NCBI GenBank assembly: GCA_037693485.1
Contig: CM075346.1
Location: 101,476,501-101,540,500 of the forward strand
Source of the DNA: Kitagawia praeruptora
Lineage: Eukaryota > Streptophyta > Magnoliopsida > Apiales > Apiaceae
Reading direction: 5' to 3'
Length of the DNA: 64,000 nucleotides
The notes under the pieces were generated by a model, which saw nothing but the letters and a program-made list of their open reading frames with translations, did not search any database and was not told the DNA's origin. The stretch's first letter is position 1; each line of letters begins with the position of its first letter. Shown here in pieces: positions 11,163 through 21,354 of the stretch. A program made the position numbers and the translations under genes.

Positions 11163-12174
11163 AAACAAGAACATTTTAAAATCAAGCTTGAAAGGCTCCA
11201 ACGGTTTGAATTTTCTTAAAGCCGATAGTAATGTTTTATGTGTTAAATAAGAATTGAAGGAGCTTGATTTAGATGAGTGGAAGTAGATGGAGCGTGTAGT
11301 GTATGGAGAATAATATTTGTTATGATGAGGAAGACAAGCCCATGTGGTTGTCTTGAGTGGAGGTTATTAAAATAAGGAAAAAGTAGAATATTACTTTCCT
11401 TATTAAAAGCAAAGAATATATTGTCCCCCAATATATTTGAAATGTGTACTAGCATGATAGAAAACAATTCAGAGGGCCCTTACACGTTTCTAACAATATT
11501 CCCACTTCATGCTCTTTAAAATTCGAACTGTTCTTTTATTTTTGTCAGACACAATCAGCTTGATATTTGTGAAACTGGCACGCTGTTTGTGAAACTGGTA
11601 TGCTGATTGCCCATGCATTTGGCTTGCTGTTTGAGACAATCTGGTTAAGCTATAATACCCTGCAAAATCAAGTTAGCACAATACACTGCACAACCAAGTT
11701 AGCAAAATACAGAAATAACATAATGTTTTATATCAAACTACAAGCAACAGCTTGCTGTTTGCGTATTGACCGTGTGCAACTGGCTTGCCAAATTGTCACT
11801 GTATCTCAACTTTGGTTTGCTGTTAGATAGACTGATTAGACAATCAGTAAGCTAGACAACCCTGCAAAACCAAGTTAGTACATATAGAAATAACATAACA
11901 AGTTCATGTCAGCTTGCTATTTTCGTTCTGGTGAGTTCATATCAGCTTGCTGATTTGGTTCTGATGAGCTGAACAGATAGATGGCTTTATACCTTTGCAT
12001 TTCCATATCACCAACCAAGTTACCTGAGAATATACTTATACATAGCAAACATATATATATGCGAATGATATATCAAGTGATTCAATCATATAATTGTAAG
12101 CTTGATATAGTGAACCTAATATAGGATAAGCAATCAGCTTACTGTATATAACATCAAAAGACACTAGGGTAACA

Positions 12175-12590
12175 ATCTCCCCCTTTTTGATGATTATATC
12201 CTAATATGTGATTTAGCTAAAAGCTCCCCCTTAATCATTGATTAATAGTTCCTGCAAACAAGATCAGATAAATACACATGAAGTATTATAATGCACCATT
12301 TGTATTCATAATCAAAACATCACGCCAACAATCTCCCCCTTTTTGATGATGACATACTTGAATACATTAGACAGACTATGTTGCTCCCCCTAAAACAATG
12401 CTCCCCTTTTTTTATGATTAACAACATATATTTTTAGGAGTACATACTCCCCCTTAACACATGCATCATTGATTTAACATCATGATATTCAATTAAGCAC
12501 ATAAGGATTTATATGAAATAAAATCCCAAACACCTAACCTCATTAAGAGTTAACCTCCTAAAATCTCTCCCCCTAAATCATTAAAAAGGG
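12175..12590 (-). promoter_or_regulatory. Multiple polypurine tracts of element E
   Basis: 'ctccccct'-type blocks (purine on the minus strand) recur near 12177, 12224, 12331, 12383, 12403, 12449 and 12570. The one at 12176-12189 abuts the LTR. The one at 12331 also abuts a TGTTGGCG sequence that looks like an alternative LTR start. Confidence 0.6.
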
Positions 12591-12966
12591 TAATCACGTA
12601 GCATATTCAATATAAGCATGGATTATGATGTACCACATAATGCACGAGTACACATTTACTCAACAAATTTCATGCGAAAGAATTAACAATATGTATGCAT
12701 GCAAGTGAATTACACTTAAAATTCATTGTTGACATCTATATAGGAATAGCAAATTAATTTAGCATGCAAATAATACTAAAAAGGTAATCTAAAGTACCAA
12801 ACTTTTGCACTTAGCTTGCTGTTTCTAGGGACCTTTTGTTGCACAAAAACTCAACGTTTTGGCATCCATACTTGCTTGATTCCTGCATGGTTAGTTGCTA
12901 GCACATAGATAGAATTTAAATCAGATTTCTTTACCCATTTTTGTACCACATTTGGTGCTGAAATCT

Positions 12967-13480
12967 TTATTCTTTGTGTGTTGCCAAAATCATTATGGTA
13001 AGCTGTTTTCTTCCAGGTTCCAAACTGGTAAGATGTTTTGCATCTGTTTTTATTCTAGTAAGCTTTGTACTTGTGTGGAGCTTTATTTTGGTTGGCTTGA
13101 TGATATCCAAGTCCTTTCTTGTCAAGAGTAAATCCTTTTTTTTGCCCATCAACGCTTTGAATGTGTCTTCTCTTTGAACAAATTGAGCTAAATCCTTTTT
13201 CAATGATTCGATTTGTTCTTATAGGACTTTGATATTTTCTCCATGTTGAGAGTATGCCATTGACGTGGATTCTCTACCATTGAACGTCTCATGGAATGCA
13301 TATTTTGTTGTTAACTTTGTTTGATGCATATCTTCTCATTCTTTAAGATCCTTTATTTCTTTCTCTAGGGATTTGATCTTTGCATCTTGCAATGCTTCGG
13401 TGGGACTTGATTCCCCTAGTTTAAATGCCTTAATAACAGAGTTTTTGGCTTCCAATTCTACTTTCAGCTTACTGATTGTC
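12967..13480 (-). pseudogene. Gag coiled-coil fragment of element E
   Basis: Minus-strand frames encode Lys/Glu-rich heptad sequence (K-S-L-E-K-E-I-K-D-L around 13360) and then an L-M-G-K-K-K-D-L segment. These resemble the C-terminal coiled coil of Sirevirus gag, interrupted by a stop near 13340 and another near 13204. The fragment lies downstream of the protease on the coding strand, where gag should not be, so it was moved or duplicated. Copies of the CAGCTTGCTG-like word are translated here as I-S-K-L units. Confidence 0.45.
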
Positions 13481-13559
13481 AGTGTCTGCATCCTTCTTTG
13501 GCTTGCTGACTTCCAATTTCAACGGTGCTTTCAGCTTGCTGATTTGAACTTCCAACTTG

Positions 13560-14517
13560 CTGATTGCCAGTAACTTGAGGTTGCATGCTTTCACTTTCAT
13601 CTTTGTTTTGACATACTTTAGCTTGGGCAGCCCTCCGACCAATTTCTTGCTTGATAATTTGTTAAGCAAGTCCATGTGTGCATTTCCCAATCTTCTTATG
13701 CCAAATATAAGGATCATTGTCTATTATAGCCAAACAGCATGCTGTTTCCTGCATTTCAAAGTCTAATACATATATATGTCCTTCCCTTCTAGCAACTAGG
13801 GGGACTTTGTTAGTACCAATAGTAATAACAGTTTTATCTATGCCAAACTGAACAAAATATCCATCATCAAATAATTGAGTGACACTAAGTAAATTATATG
13901 AAAGACCTTTGACATATTGAACTTTATCAATTGAAATATTACTATTACCAATAGAACCAATACCAAGTATTCGAAGAGTCTTGCTATTGCCAATTGTAAC
14001 TCTTCCACCTTTCTTCATTTCGAGACTCATGAACTGAGATTTGTCTCCACACATATGTCTAGTGCATCCGCTATCTAAAATCCATTGTTTTGACTTTACT
14101 TTAGCGGCAAGACATATCTACAAAACAAACAAACACCAATTTAATGTTTTGGAACCCATATAGGTTTGGGTCCAAGTTGGTTAGTAGCAAGAGTATATAA
14201 AACATTTAAATCAGTTTTCTTGATCCACATTTGGATCACTTTTGATAGCTGATTTTACTTTCTTTCACTCTTCTGGTATGTTGTTTGTCTTCTATCAGGA
14301 GCATTCTAGCGTGCTGTTTGTCGCCTGATTGGCCCCTTCTGGTAAGCTGTTTGTCTCTTGACTGGTCCATTCTGGTAAGTTGTTTTCCCTTTAAGATATA
14401 CTTGAACCACACAATGTTTTTCCAGATGGCATTTTCCTCCACACTTGTTGCATATCTTCCAAGGCATGGCATAATTGTATGGTATGCCATTTCTTCCATC
14501 ATATTTGAGTGCACCAA
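13560..14517 (-). pseudogene. Gag knuckle, protease and pre-integrase remnant, element E
   Basis: Reading leftwards there is a CX2CX4HX4C zinc knuckle near 14440-14400 (frame shifted relative to neighbouring open frames). Next comes a linker with repeated D-K-Q-L-T-R units, then a gag end with the conserved W-V-P-K followed by a stop near 14147. The protease motif L-D-S-G-C-T-R-H-M is at about 14085-14060, the N-L-L-S-V motif follows, and a pre-integrase W-H-K-K segment sits near 13690. The frame breaks repeatedly and nothing matching integrase core or reverse transcriptase follows. Between gag stop and protease the pol frame is closed by a TAG directly preceded by an intron-like T-rich 'tttgttttgtag'. 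This was a Sirevirus-like gag/pol and cannot make a full polyprotein. Confidence 0.6.
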
Positions 14518-14579
14518 GCTTCTTGTTTAAGTATTACAATGCACCATTTGTATTCATCATCAAAACATCACGCCAACAA

Positions 14580-16352
14580 TACGGAAAGGAGCTGGCCACA
14601 GAGCATGAAGTGACTGACAAACTTGCTGTAGTGATTCAGCATCAGTTGTCACCAAGTTCGTGACATTTCCAGATGGAAACTTTCTACAACTTTCATGTGT
14701 TAGTTTTAATGACTTTCTGAATACTGCAGCAATAAGCTTCAGTAAAATAGCCATAAGTTTCTACATTGACGTCCTTTTTGCGAACCGTTTGTTGCATAAA
14801 AAACTAGACTCTGAGCTCTTTCTACTAATATATAATTCGTTGCCCAGAACTTTGTCAATGAAAGCAGTTTATTCTTCAAACACAGGCAATCTGTAGTTTC
14901 CAGAATTTCAATTTTGTGTCACCCTTTGTCATGATTGCTTCATTGTCATTTTTGTTTTTTCTCTTTGATTTTTGGTTGCCTTAAGCTTCCAAAGTATTCA
15001 ATATTTTTCAATTTCATCGTGTTTGTATGCCTTCTTATTTTGAAAACTCCTTCTAGTAACTGGAAGATATATATAAGTCCTGTGTTGGCTACTATTTTTG
15101 ACAATTCTAGCACACAAGTATTAATAAATATGCAAATTTATGAATGACACCAAATATTCTTTCAAGAGTCTGTCAGCATAAACTTTTGCATAAGAACATT
15201 AGATATTTTTATGCATGACAAGTAATCTGCAAGTATCGAAAAATAACACTTATCTTGATTTTGCGTTGACTCGACTACGATTTGGGAAGTTGGCTCTAAG
15301 GATTATTTTCTGCTCCATTTTACTCGGTCATGTGATGACACCAGATGTTCTTCAATGTTTTCCCATCTCATAGATCATAACTTTTTTTACTTTCCAAGAA
15401 GTGATAAGTCCAACAGCATTTGGTTCCTTTAGAGAAAGTAAGCTTTAAGAGATGATGGTTGCTATTGCAGTGCTGGATAGTCGCTGCTCCGCTTTACCAA
15501 CTTTCGAGTGAACCTTGCTACTGCATCTTTTTTTGCTAAATCATGTCATCGTAAATTGACATATGATTTTAGCTCTAAGATTATTTTATCTTTACTGTGG
15601 GGCCTCCAATTTGTTCTTGTAACCAAGAAGAGCTTTCAACCAGCTTCTTTCACTTGCTAATTTTTCTTTTTTCTTGCCCATGTAAATAACTTTCAATCAT
15701 TATTTGGTCATGACAAAACATATTATTCAATTTGTCAAATGGTGATATGTGTCAAATATACACATTCAATTTATTCATATATATGTATTCATATGATAGG
15801 CATGCCACATATGTTATCTAATAATATTTGAGTAAACCTCATGACATAAAGGAAATTCCGTAAAGGTTGTTCACGACAATTATTACTAAATTAAATTATA
15901 TATGTATGATGAAGCTTAAAACATAAGAATTCAGAAGCTTAGCTTTTCTCAACGATTTAATTCAAAAAAGTCGCTTCCAACTCCACATCCATTTTTGTTG
16001 AAATCCTTAGGACAAACTCAGATTTTGGCGAATTGATTCGGATTCTTGCCTCCTGTAGCTTTGGGAAGTAGGCACGCCTTGTATGCTTTTATGTATCGGT
16101 TTACATCTTCAACCTTTTTATCAAGCTTTTCGGATAACACTCTCCTGCACTCAAGGCATAGAGGTTGTTCAACCTGTATCTATATTGTGGCAATATTAAA
16201 TGCACTTTTGAGGACTGTTAACGTGGAGTGGAAACCAGAATTGTTTAGGTGTCAAGGAGCACCAGTAGGTTCACCCTCGTGTGATGGCACACGGATCCCG
16301 CTTGCATCAGAGGCGGATTCACACTAACAAGATCACTTCTACGTTCCCACAG
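14580..16352 (-). other. TL 5' interior, non-coding
   Basis: This is the remaining TL interior between element E and the primer site. ORFs of 60-95 codons exist on both strands, but none shows a retroelement or other domain I recognise. It is moderately AT-rich and nothing further is supported. Confidence 0.35.
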
Positions 16353-16370
16353 ACCCCACAGAAGGCGCCA
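16352..16370 (-). promoter_or_regulatory. Primer-binding site of TL
   Basis: On the minus strand, TGGCGCC followed by 'ttctgtgggg' begins two bases from the 5' LTR. The TGG start is what a tRNA CCA end would pair with. Which tRNA supplies the rest was not determined. Confidence 0.55.
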
Positions 16371-16372
16371 AA

Positions 16373-16735
16373 TGTTTGAACCCGATTTCTGCCAAGCCTT
16401 CCTTCGACCGGACCTACAAGAAAAGAATGCGAGGGCGGTGCCCCCGATTCACCTCTGGTGTGAGAATGAGTTAATCTGGTTTGATAAATTAATATTGAAC
16501 GTAGAAGGTCTGTGTGTGATGTTGTGATTGTCCTCATAGATACCCAAACCTGTTCTTTTTATTCTCTTCTCCAGGAGATCGTGGAGTCCATCACCAGGAG
16601 ATGGAGATCGTGCGTTCCAGTGGCCTACAATCTATTGTTGCTGAAATGGGCCTTCATCCTTATATGGGCTTGCATCGTTCAGGCCATCAGGCTTCACCTT
16701 GGGTCCAAATGGGTTAAATAGATGGGCCTCCAACA
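16373..16735 (-). repeat. 5' LTR of TL
   Basis: Partner of 7761-8123 with the same 363-bp length, differing by scattered substitutions. A TATA-like CCATATAAGG reads on the minus strand at 16658-16667. It is followed on the right by the GTAAT duplication. Confidence 0.85.
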
Positions 16736-17230
16736 GTAATCCTACCATCATTGAAGTAGCAGTCATTTCTTGCCAACCATATTGACCACAGAAGAGATGC
16801 TACACATACTTGGCCCCCTATTTTTATACTCTTGCATGTTAGCTGTACGAGGCATGTTGTTAGGTCAAAATCTGGTTGAAATCTATTTTGATTTCCGTCC
16901 TTTGGTAGAAGATATTCCACGACATTTGGGCCAAGCTACATTGCCATTGTAGATGGTTTATACTCTCCTCTTATGTCTGGCACCATTTGCATGTAGTGTT
17001 TATGGATATTCCTCTATCATTTAAGAATTTAAGTGTAGGGATAATCTTGTGGGAGCATTCCATAAGAAGAACTTGATCTTAGGGGGGATCTTTAGACGCC
17101 ATATGGATTGGCGGTCCTTACAGATGATGTATCGTTTTCGAGGCTGTCGTAGCAATGCTTTGTTATATATATAGTCCCCTTCCATATTGTCCAATTGTAG
17201 AATATCTTGGCCTGAAAGTAATGTGATTTT
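16736..17230 (-). pseudogene. LINE ORF2 zinc-binding (zf-RVT) fragment
   Basis: On the minus strand a W-R-L-K-I-P-P-K-I-K-F-F-L-W motif near 17110 and an S-L-L-W-S-I-W-L-A-R-N-D motif near 16790 are hallmarks of the reverse-transcriptase zinc-binding region of plant LINE ORF2. Several frameshifts and stops separate them. TL inserted within this ORF, and the LINE continues at 7760 and below. The upstream reverse transcriptase is not seen, so this is a 5'-truncated copy, as is common for LINEs. Confidence 0.65.
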
Positions 17231-17405
17231 ATTTTTTAAAATATTATCCTTCCATCAAATTTTTCATAAAAATTAATTTAATTGTTATGTATCACTTATA
17301 TCCCGATATAACAAAATACAATAAGTATTTGAATCTTTTTATCAAGTTATATCACTAATATTAAACTATTGGAATTGTTGATGTGTCACTTATATATATC
17401 ACTAA

Positions 17406-17547
17406 TCTATTATATCTATTATAGGGGAACATGCATTTTCATCCTATTTAGTAATTTACTTTTATGCCCTTCAAATTATAATAATATTAAAAAACTTGTT
17501 TTCAATTAGAATTGAACCCATGACCCCATTGTGCATAATAGTTTATA
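17406..17547 (+). mobile_element. Helitron-like 5' end, candidate
   Basis: A TCTATTATA start after an A, then 'aacatgca', a 'tttagtaattta' block and 'gaacccatgacc', match the layout of the 5' part of common plant Helitrons as I know them. The hAT MITE at 17556 interrupts it. A second, similar start with 'ccaacatggcc' and 'cccatgacct' lies at 18736-18856. Neither end is proven. Confidence 0.4.
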
Positions 17548-17555
17548 CTCACCCC

Positions 17556-18269
17556 TAGGGGTGTACACGGATTGGGTTGGGCGGGTTAGGGGAATTTTTC
17601 AACCCAACCCAATTAAATCGGGTTGGTAAATTTTCAACCCAAACCATAAAAATTAAACTCGTAACCCAATCCAATTTGTTGTAATCGGTTTGGATCGGAT
17701 TGGGTCGGGTTAATCGGTTTAATAAATATTTAAAATATTTTTTTTCTTTTTTTATCAAACGTAGTAAGTATTACGCATTAGCACTAAATTTCAAATTTAG
17801 AGAAAAAAGAACTAGTCCATGATCATTAGATCCATTACATAGATTACATTTCACGTTCACTAGCTATAATATACTTATATTATACAGAAACCCCCGAAAC
17901 AAATATTAAAAAGATTCACCGGTTATATTGTACTTATATTCACTAATTATATTATACTCATATTTGTAAAAAGATTATTTTGCTTTATTAAAAGCTTACT
18001 AAATTATCGAGTCACATGTATTGGGACAACAACAATTAATGGACACAAGACGTATTTATTAATTTTTTGTAACTTCCTTTCTTTTTAATCGGATCGGGTT
18101 GGATTGGGTCGGTTTGAAAAAATTGAAACCCATACCCAACCCATTAATATCGGGTTGACGGTTTTTAAACCCGAACATAAATCGGGTTGAAAAAATTCGG
18201 TTTGGATCGGCCAAAATAGTGTCGGGTTGGATTGGTTTGGTCGGGTTAGCCAACCCGTGTACACCCCTA
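17556..18269. mobile_element. hAT-type MITE, 714 bp
   Basis: Terminal inverted repeats TAGGGGTGTACACGG at the left and CCGTGTACACCCCTA at the right are perfect over 15 bp. The 8-bp duplication CTCACCCC flanks both sides (17548-17555 and 18270-18277). Subterminal DNA is made of GGGTTGG/AACCCAA iterations, which also generate the spurious N-P-I-R-rich ORFs. It has no transposase and is non-autonomous. Confidence 0.92.
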
Positions 18270-18284
18270 CTCACCCCCACAACC

Positions 18285-18480
18285 ATTGCACCAACTCAAC
18301 TTTTGATTTTAAATCATAAATCACATTCATGAATAACCTCCTCACTATATCTATTTTAAAATTTATTCACATCCACAACCATTAAACTAGCTCAACTTCT
18401 GATACATATCTTCAAATCATTAACCACATTCATGAATAACCTCCTCACTATCTCTATTTTAAAATAAAATCAAATAAAAT
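18285..18480. repeat. Tandem duplication of about 85-95 bp
   Basis: Two copies share 'ccacaaccatt', 'agctcaactt' (first copy 'ctcaactt') and 'cacattcatgaataacctcctcacta'-type sequence. The second begins near 18371. It lies in the Helitron-like body. Similar duplication occurs at 19960-20040 and 20468-20540, flanking the Tourist-like MITE. Confidence 0.6.
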
Positions 18481-18735
18481 ATTTATGGTTCAATTTATAC
18501 AAAAAAAAAAAATAAAGTGAATAACATAGATTTTGCTAATATTTATATAATATTTCACATAACTACATATACATTAAACAAGATATTTTGATTGACATCC
18601 ATTAAAATATATGAGTAGGCCGAGAAAATAAAATTTTAAAATAATTAGATAATATATGTAATTAGATTAGAGTGCAAAATGTAACTACACCGAAAAAAAT
18701 TAAAATTTTAAAAGAAAATAAAATAATAATTCATA

Positions 18736-18857
18736 TCCTTTGTATATATTATAGGCCAACATGGCCTTTTCACCCATTTAGTAATTTACTAAAATATCCC
18801 TGCATCATATTAATGTTAAAAAAATTATTTCAATGGAAATAAACCCATGACCTCCAT
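18736..18857 (+). mobile_element. Second Helitron-like 5' segment
   Basis: TCCTTTGTATATATTATAGG followed by 'ccaacatggcc', 'cccatttagtaattta' and 'cccatgacct' parallels the segment at 17406 and indicates nested or duplicated Helitron-like DNA. The hAT-like element starting at 18858 cuts it. Confidence 0.4.
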
Positions 18858-19039
18858 TAAACCTGGCAATATGGGCCCAAAACCATATATCCAGTCCAAA
18901 CCAAACCATTTTTTAAAATTTGGCCTAATAAAAAATCACACATTTTAAATGGATTTGGATTGGTTTAAAATCAAATATTTTAACTTAAATATGGATCTAA
19001 GTTGGATCAAATAAGTGATATCCTTATTTTTATATATGT

Positions 19040-19405
19040 ATTAACTGTACTACCGAAATCCTCCTACGATGAACATATCTCCATCTTGGAAAATCCTTTA
19101 CCTCCCGGAGATGATGATCCACCAGAATCCGACATCGACAAAGACCTATCCCTAACTCCAAAACTCCATCCATCACAACCACATCCTCCACCATCTTCAC
19201 CGGAGTGCTAAACACAATCGGCGACTTCAATGGCAAACCATTCAGAACTCTCAGATTTCGCCATCAGAGAACTCACAAGTTTGTTTTACTGTGGAAATAT
19301 TCAAAGATCTAAATCATTATGCCCCGAAGATCCCCTCAAAAAAGATTTAAAATTGAAGAGGACTGAAATGGTGTTTGGCGAGCTATATGATCCAATCCTG
19401 ATGTG
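19040..19405 (+). pseudogene. Possible captured gene fragment inside hAT-like element
   Basis: A frame open from about 19002 to 19211 encodes an acidic, Pro/Asp-rich stretch (P-P-G-D-D-D-P-P-E-S-D), and codon-like composition continues to about 19400 with stops. It stands out from the AT-rich surroundings and from the element's terminal repeats. I do not recognise the protein. Gene-fragment capture is one explanation; unrelated non-coding DNA is another. Confidence 0.25.
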
Positions 19406-19573
19406 ACATGTACTATTTTTTTGTTTTTGTTGAAATTACCTCTTCTCTTTTATCTTATGTATTTTATGATTCTGATATTTTGTTATCAATTATTATATGC
19501 TTGCAGATGCTTTAGTAAAGGAAAAGCTCAGATCTTTTACGGCTTTTACGGCTTTTTCTGCATTTTTAGAATT

Positions 19574-19633
19574 GAGGGAGAGGGAGGGAGAGGGAGGGAG
19601 GGGGAGGGGGAGGGAGAGAGAGGGGAGAGAGAC
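19574..19633. repeat. GA-rich simple repeat
   Basis: GGGAGA-type iterations about 60 bp long. The overlapping Arg/Glu/Gly-rich ORFs are artefacts. Confidence 0.9.
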
Positions 19634-20092
19634 GGCCATTTTGATTTTCTTTTTTTTTTTGGAATTTGTGTTTGTTTATTTATTCACGTATTTCATCAAT
19701 GCAAGGACTGTAGTACAGGTCATTTAAAAATTAAAAAAATATATATTTATTTAAAAAAGTGGTTAATCCATATTTCAATCCAAATTGATAAGAACCAAAC
19801 CAAATCCAAAACCAAATTTACATAAATATGGTTGTTAAATGGATTTGGATCAAAAACCAATCCAAAACCATATTATTCGAACCAAAACCAAACCAATCAC
19901 ATATTTTGCCAGCTCTAACCTCCATGTACCAATTTCTTTTGTCCACATTATTACCACTACACTAGAACACTTTAGTATACATTTCTTAAAATCATTTATT
20001 GCATACACAAACAATCCACTTGCTACATTTCCTTTAATAATAACAATATTCTTATGTCTGCATATATTAATACCGCTAAGCTAGAATACTTA

Positions 20093-20464
20093 AAGCATCT
20101 CCAAGGCTAACAATCTGTTAGCTATAAAAGTGACATGGCAGTATTTTTAGCTAATAGCTATTTTTTTTTCTTCTCCAACCATGCACACTGTTAGGTAAAT
20201 TTTTAGATAATGGGTTTCACATCTTCTATATTTGGCTAATGTCTATGAATTATAGATAATATCTAAAATCCACATTATCCATTCATATCATGACACATCA
20301 TCAATCTCATATAACTTTTTTTATTTATTAATAAAGCTAATTATTTTAAAATATAGCTAACAATTATAACTAACCCCATTGAATTTTAACTCCTTACAGT
20401 TCAGCAAACTTTTAGATAATCATTATATAGCTAATAATTTTAGCTATTACCGTTGGAGATGCTC
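20093..20464. mobile_element. Tourist-like (PIF/Harbinger) MITE, 372 bp
   Basis: Termini AAGCATCTCC at the left and GGAGATGCTC at the right match at 9 of 10, with the trinucleotide TTA duplicated at 20090-20092 and 20465-20467. The interior is AT-rich and non-coding. Confidence 0.85.
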
Positions 20465-20879
20465 TTAATGCTACATTTTTTAAAATCAATAATTGCATAC
20501 GCAAGCAATCCACTTGCTACATTCGCTTTAATATCTATTTTCAAATTTATTCGGGATAAAATTTATTAAAATGATAAGAACATGTAAGATATTTTTAACT
20601 TAATAAATAGACTGAATGTACGTGTATTTATTATATAACTTTCAATATATACTATAGAAATTCAAATGGTACATGAATGACAATATTTATAGATGAGCAT
20701 TTCTCCCGGTCTGCCCGACCCCGATCTAATCCCTTTCCAGTTTGGAGATTCGAGAAATTTTCTCTTTCCCATTTTGAGATTCGTGAAATTTTTCGGGTTT
20801 GGGACGTGAAACATGAAATGTTGTAAAATTAAAATTTGGGGATGGGAACGAGATGAGGGAATAAAGCATCCTGGCTAAG

Positions 20880-21349
20880 GGGTCATTTGTTAAATCTGAA
20901 TATCACTTTTTGAACCATTGATTATCTGAACGGTTGAATAATCTGAATTCTGAACGAAAGTTGTTGTTTGATAAAATAAAAAAGTTTCTGAATGACAAAA
21001 TATTTGAGTTTTTTGCTAAACGTATTTTCCTAATAATTAAAATATTTTGAGCAATAACAAATTTTAAAAGTTAGATGAATTATTTTTTTAGGCTTTTTCG
21101 ATATATACCCAAGTTCAGATTTTTTCTTTTGCAAAAGTACCTTTTTAAAAATATATATATTGCAAAAATACCAACTTATTTGCAAAAATACGGTCTACAA
21201 CCAAATCAACTAAATACAATTGTTTGCAACTGCATATGCAACTCTATGAAAACTTTGTGCAGCCGTATATGCAACCTGATAAGATGGTATTTTTGCAAAA
21301 TGTTTTTTCTGGAAAGTGTATTTTTGTAAATATTTTAAGATTATGGTAA
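20880..21349. mobile_element. TIR element, left half, split by copia B
   Basis: Left terminus GGGTCATTTGTTAA at about 20880 is matched by TTAACAAATGAACCC at about 33161-33175, across copia element B. Subterminal sequence about 'ccattgatt' and 'gattcaacca' also pairs. No coding capacity is seen and the 8-bp duplication is unclear. The outer DNA (20697-20879 and 33176-33775), with 'gaccccgat' and 'ggggat' words, may be yet another, older TIR element. Confidence 0.45.
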
Positions 21350-21354
21350 AAGTA

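Larger units (their letters stand above)
10179..12174 (-). repeat. 3' LTR of element E
   Basis: On the minus strand it starts TGTTAC next to a polypurine tract and ends GTATCA, which is 5 of 6 inverted. The usual C-run near the LTR end is at about 10205 (plus-strand G-run). It contains a long AT microsatellite and a dozen copies of a CAGCTTGCTG-like word. Confidence 0.6.
10179..14579 (-). mobile_element. Rearranged copia element E nested in TL
   Basis: On the minus strand this holds gag zinc-knuckle, protease and pre-integrase fragments (14517-13560), gag coiled-coil fragments (13480-12967), multiple polypurine tracts (12590-12175) and a full 3' LTR (10179-12174). The opposite end keeps only about 40 bp resembling the sequence near 12287-12329, ending GCCAACA at 14579. 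There is no matching target duplication (TATGG against ATACG). Reverse transcriptase, RNase H and most of integrase are gone. It is a dead, rearranged copy. Confidence 0.65.
7761..16735 (-). mobile_element. Non-coding LTR retrotransposon TL (Tat-like or LARD-like)
   Basis: Two 363-bp direct repeats (7761-8123 and 16373-16735) start TGTT and end CAACA, and the whole is framed by GTAAT. A primer-site-like TGGCGCC stretch lies next to the right LTR on the minus strand, so the element reads leftwards and the right LTR is the 5' one. Excluding nested element E, about 3.8 kb of interior shows no gag or pol motif, so it would depend on proteins from elsewhere. The tandem array just inside the 3' LTR and the TGGCGCC site recall Ty3/gypsy Tat-lineage derivatives, but that assignment is inference. 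Confidence 0.75.
18858..19917. mobile_element. hAT-like element, 1060 bp, with unusual cargo
   Basis: Imperfect termini TA-A-ACCTGGCAA at the left and TTGCCAGCTCTA at the right are flanked by the identical 8-bp duplication ACCTCCAT (18850-18857 and 19918-19925). Subterminal regions carry 'ccaaaaccaa'-type iterations. The centre (about 19040-19400) has higher GC and gene-like composition. No transposase motif is seen. Confidence 0.75.

Noticed and set aside
17556..18269. Telomere-like repeats (GGGTTGG/AACCCAA)
   Set aside because: They are subterminal iterations of a hAT MITE with clear inverted repeats and target duplication, not TTTAGGG arrays.
19403..19825. 140-codon ORF with an Arg/Glu/Gly stretch
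   Set aside because: The stretch is a GA simple repeat, and the rest is subterminal hAT-like sequence.
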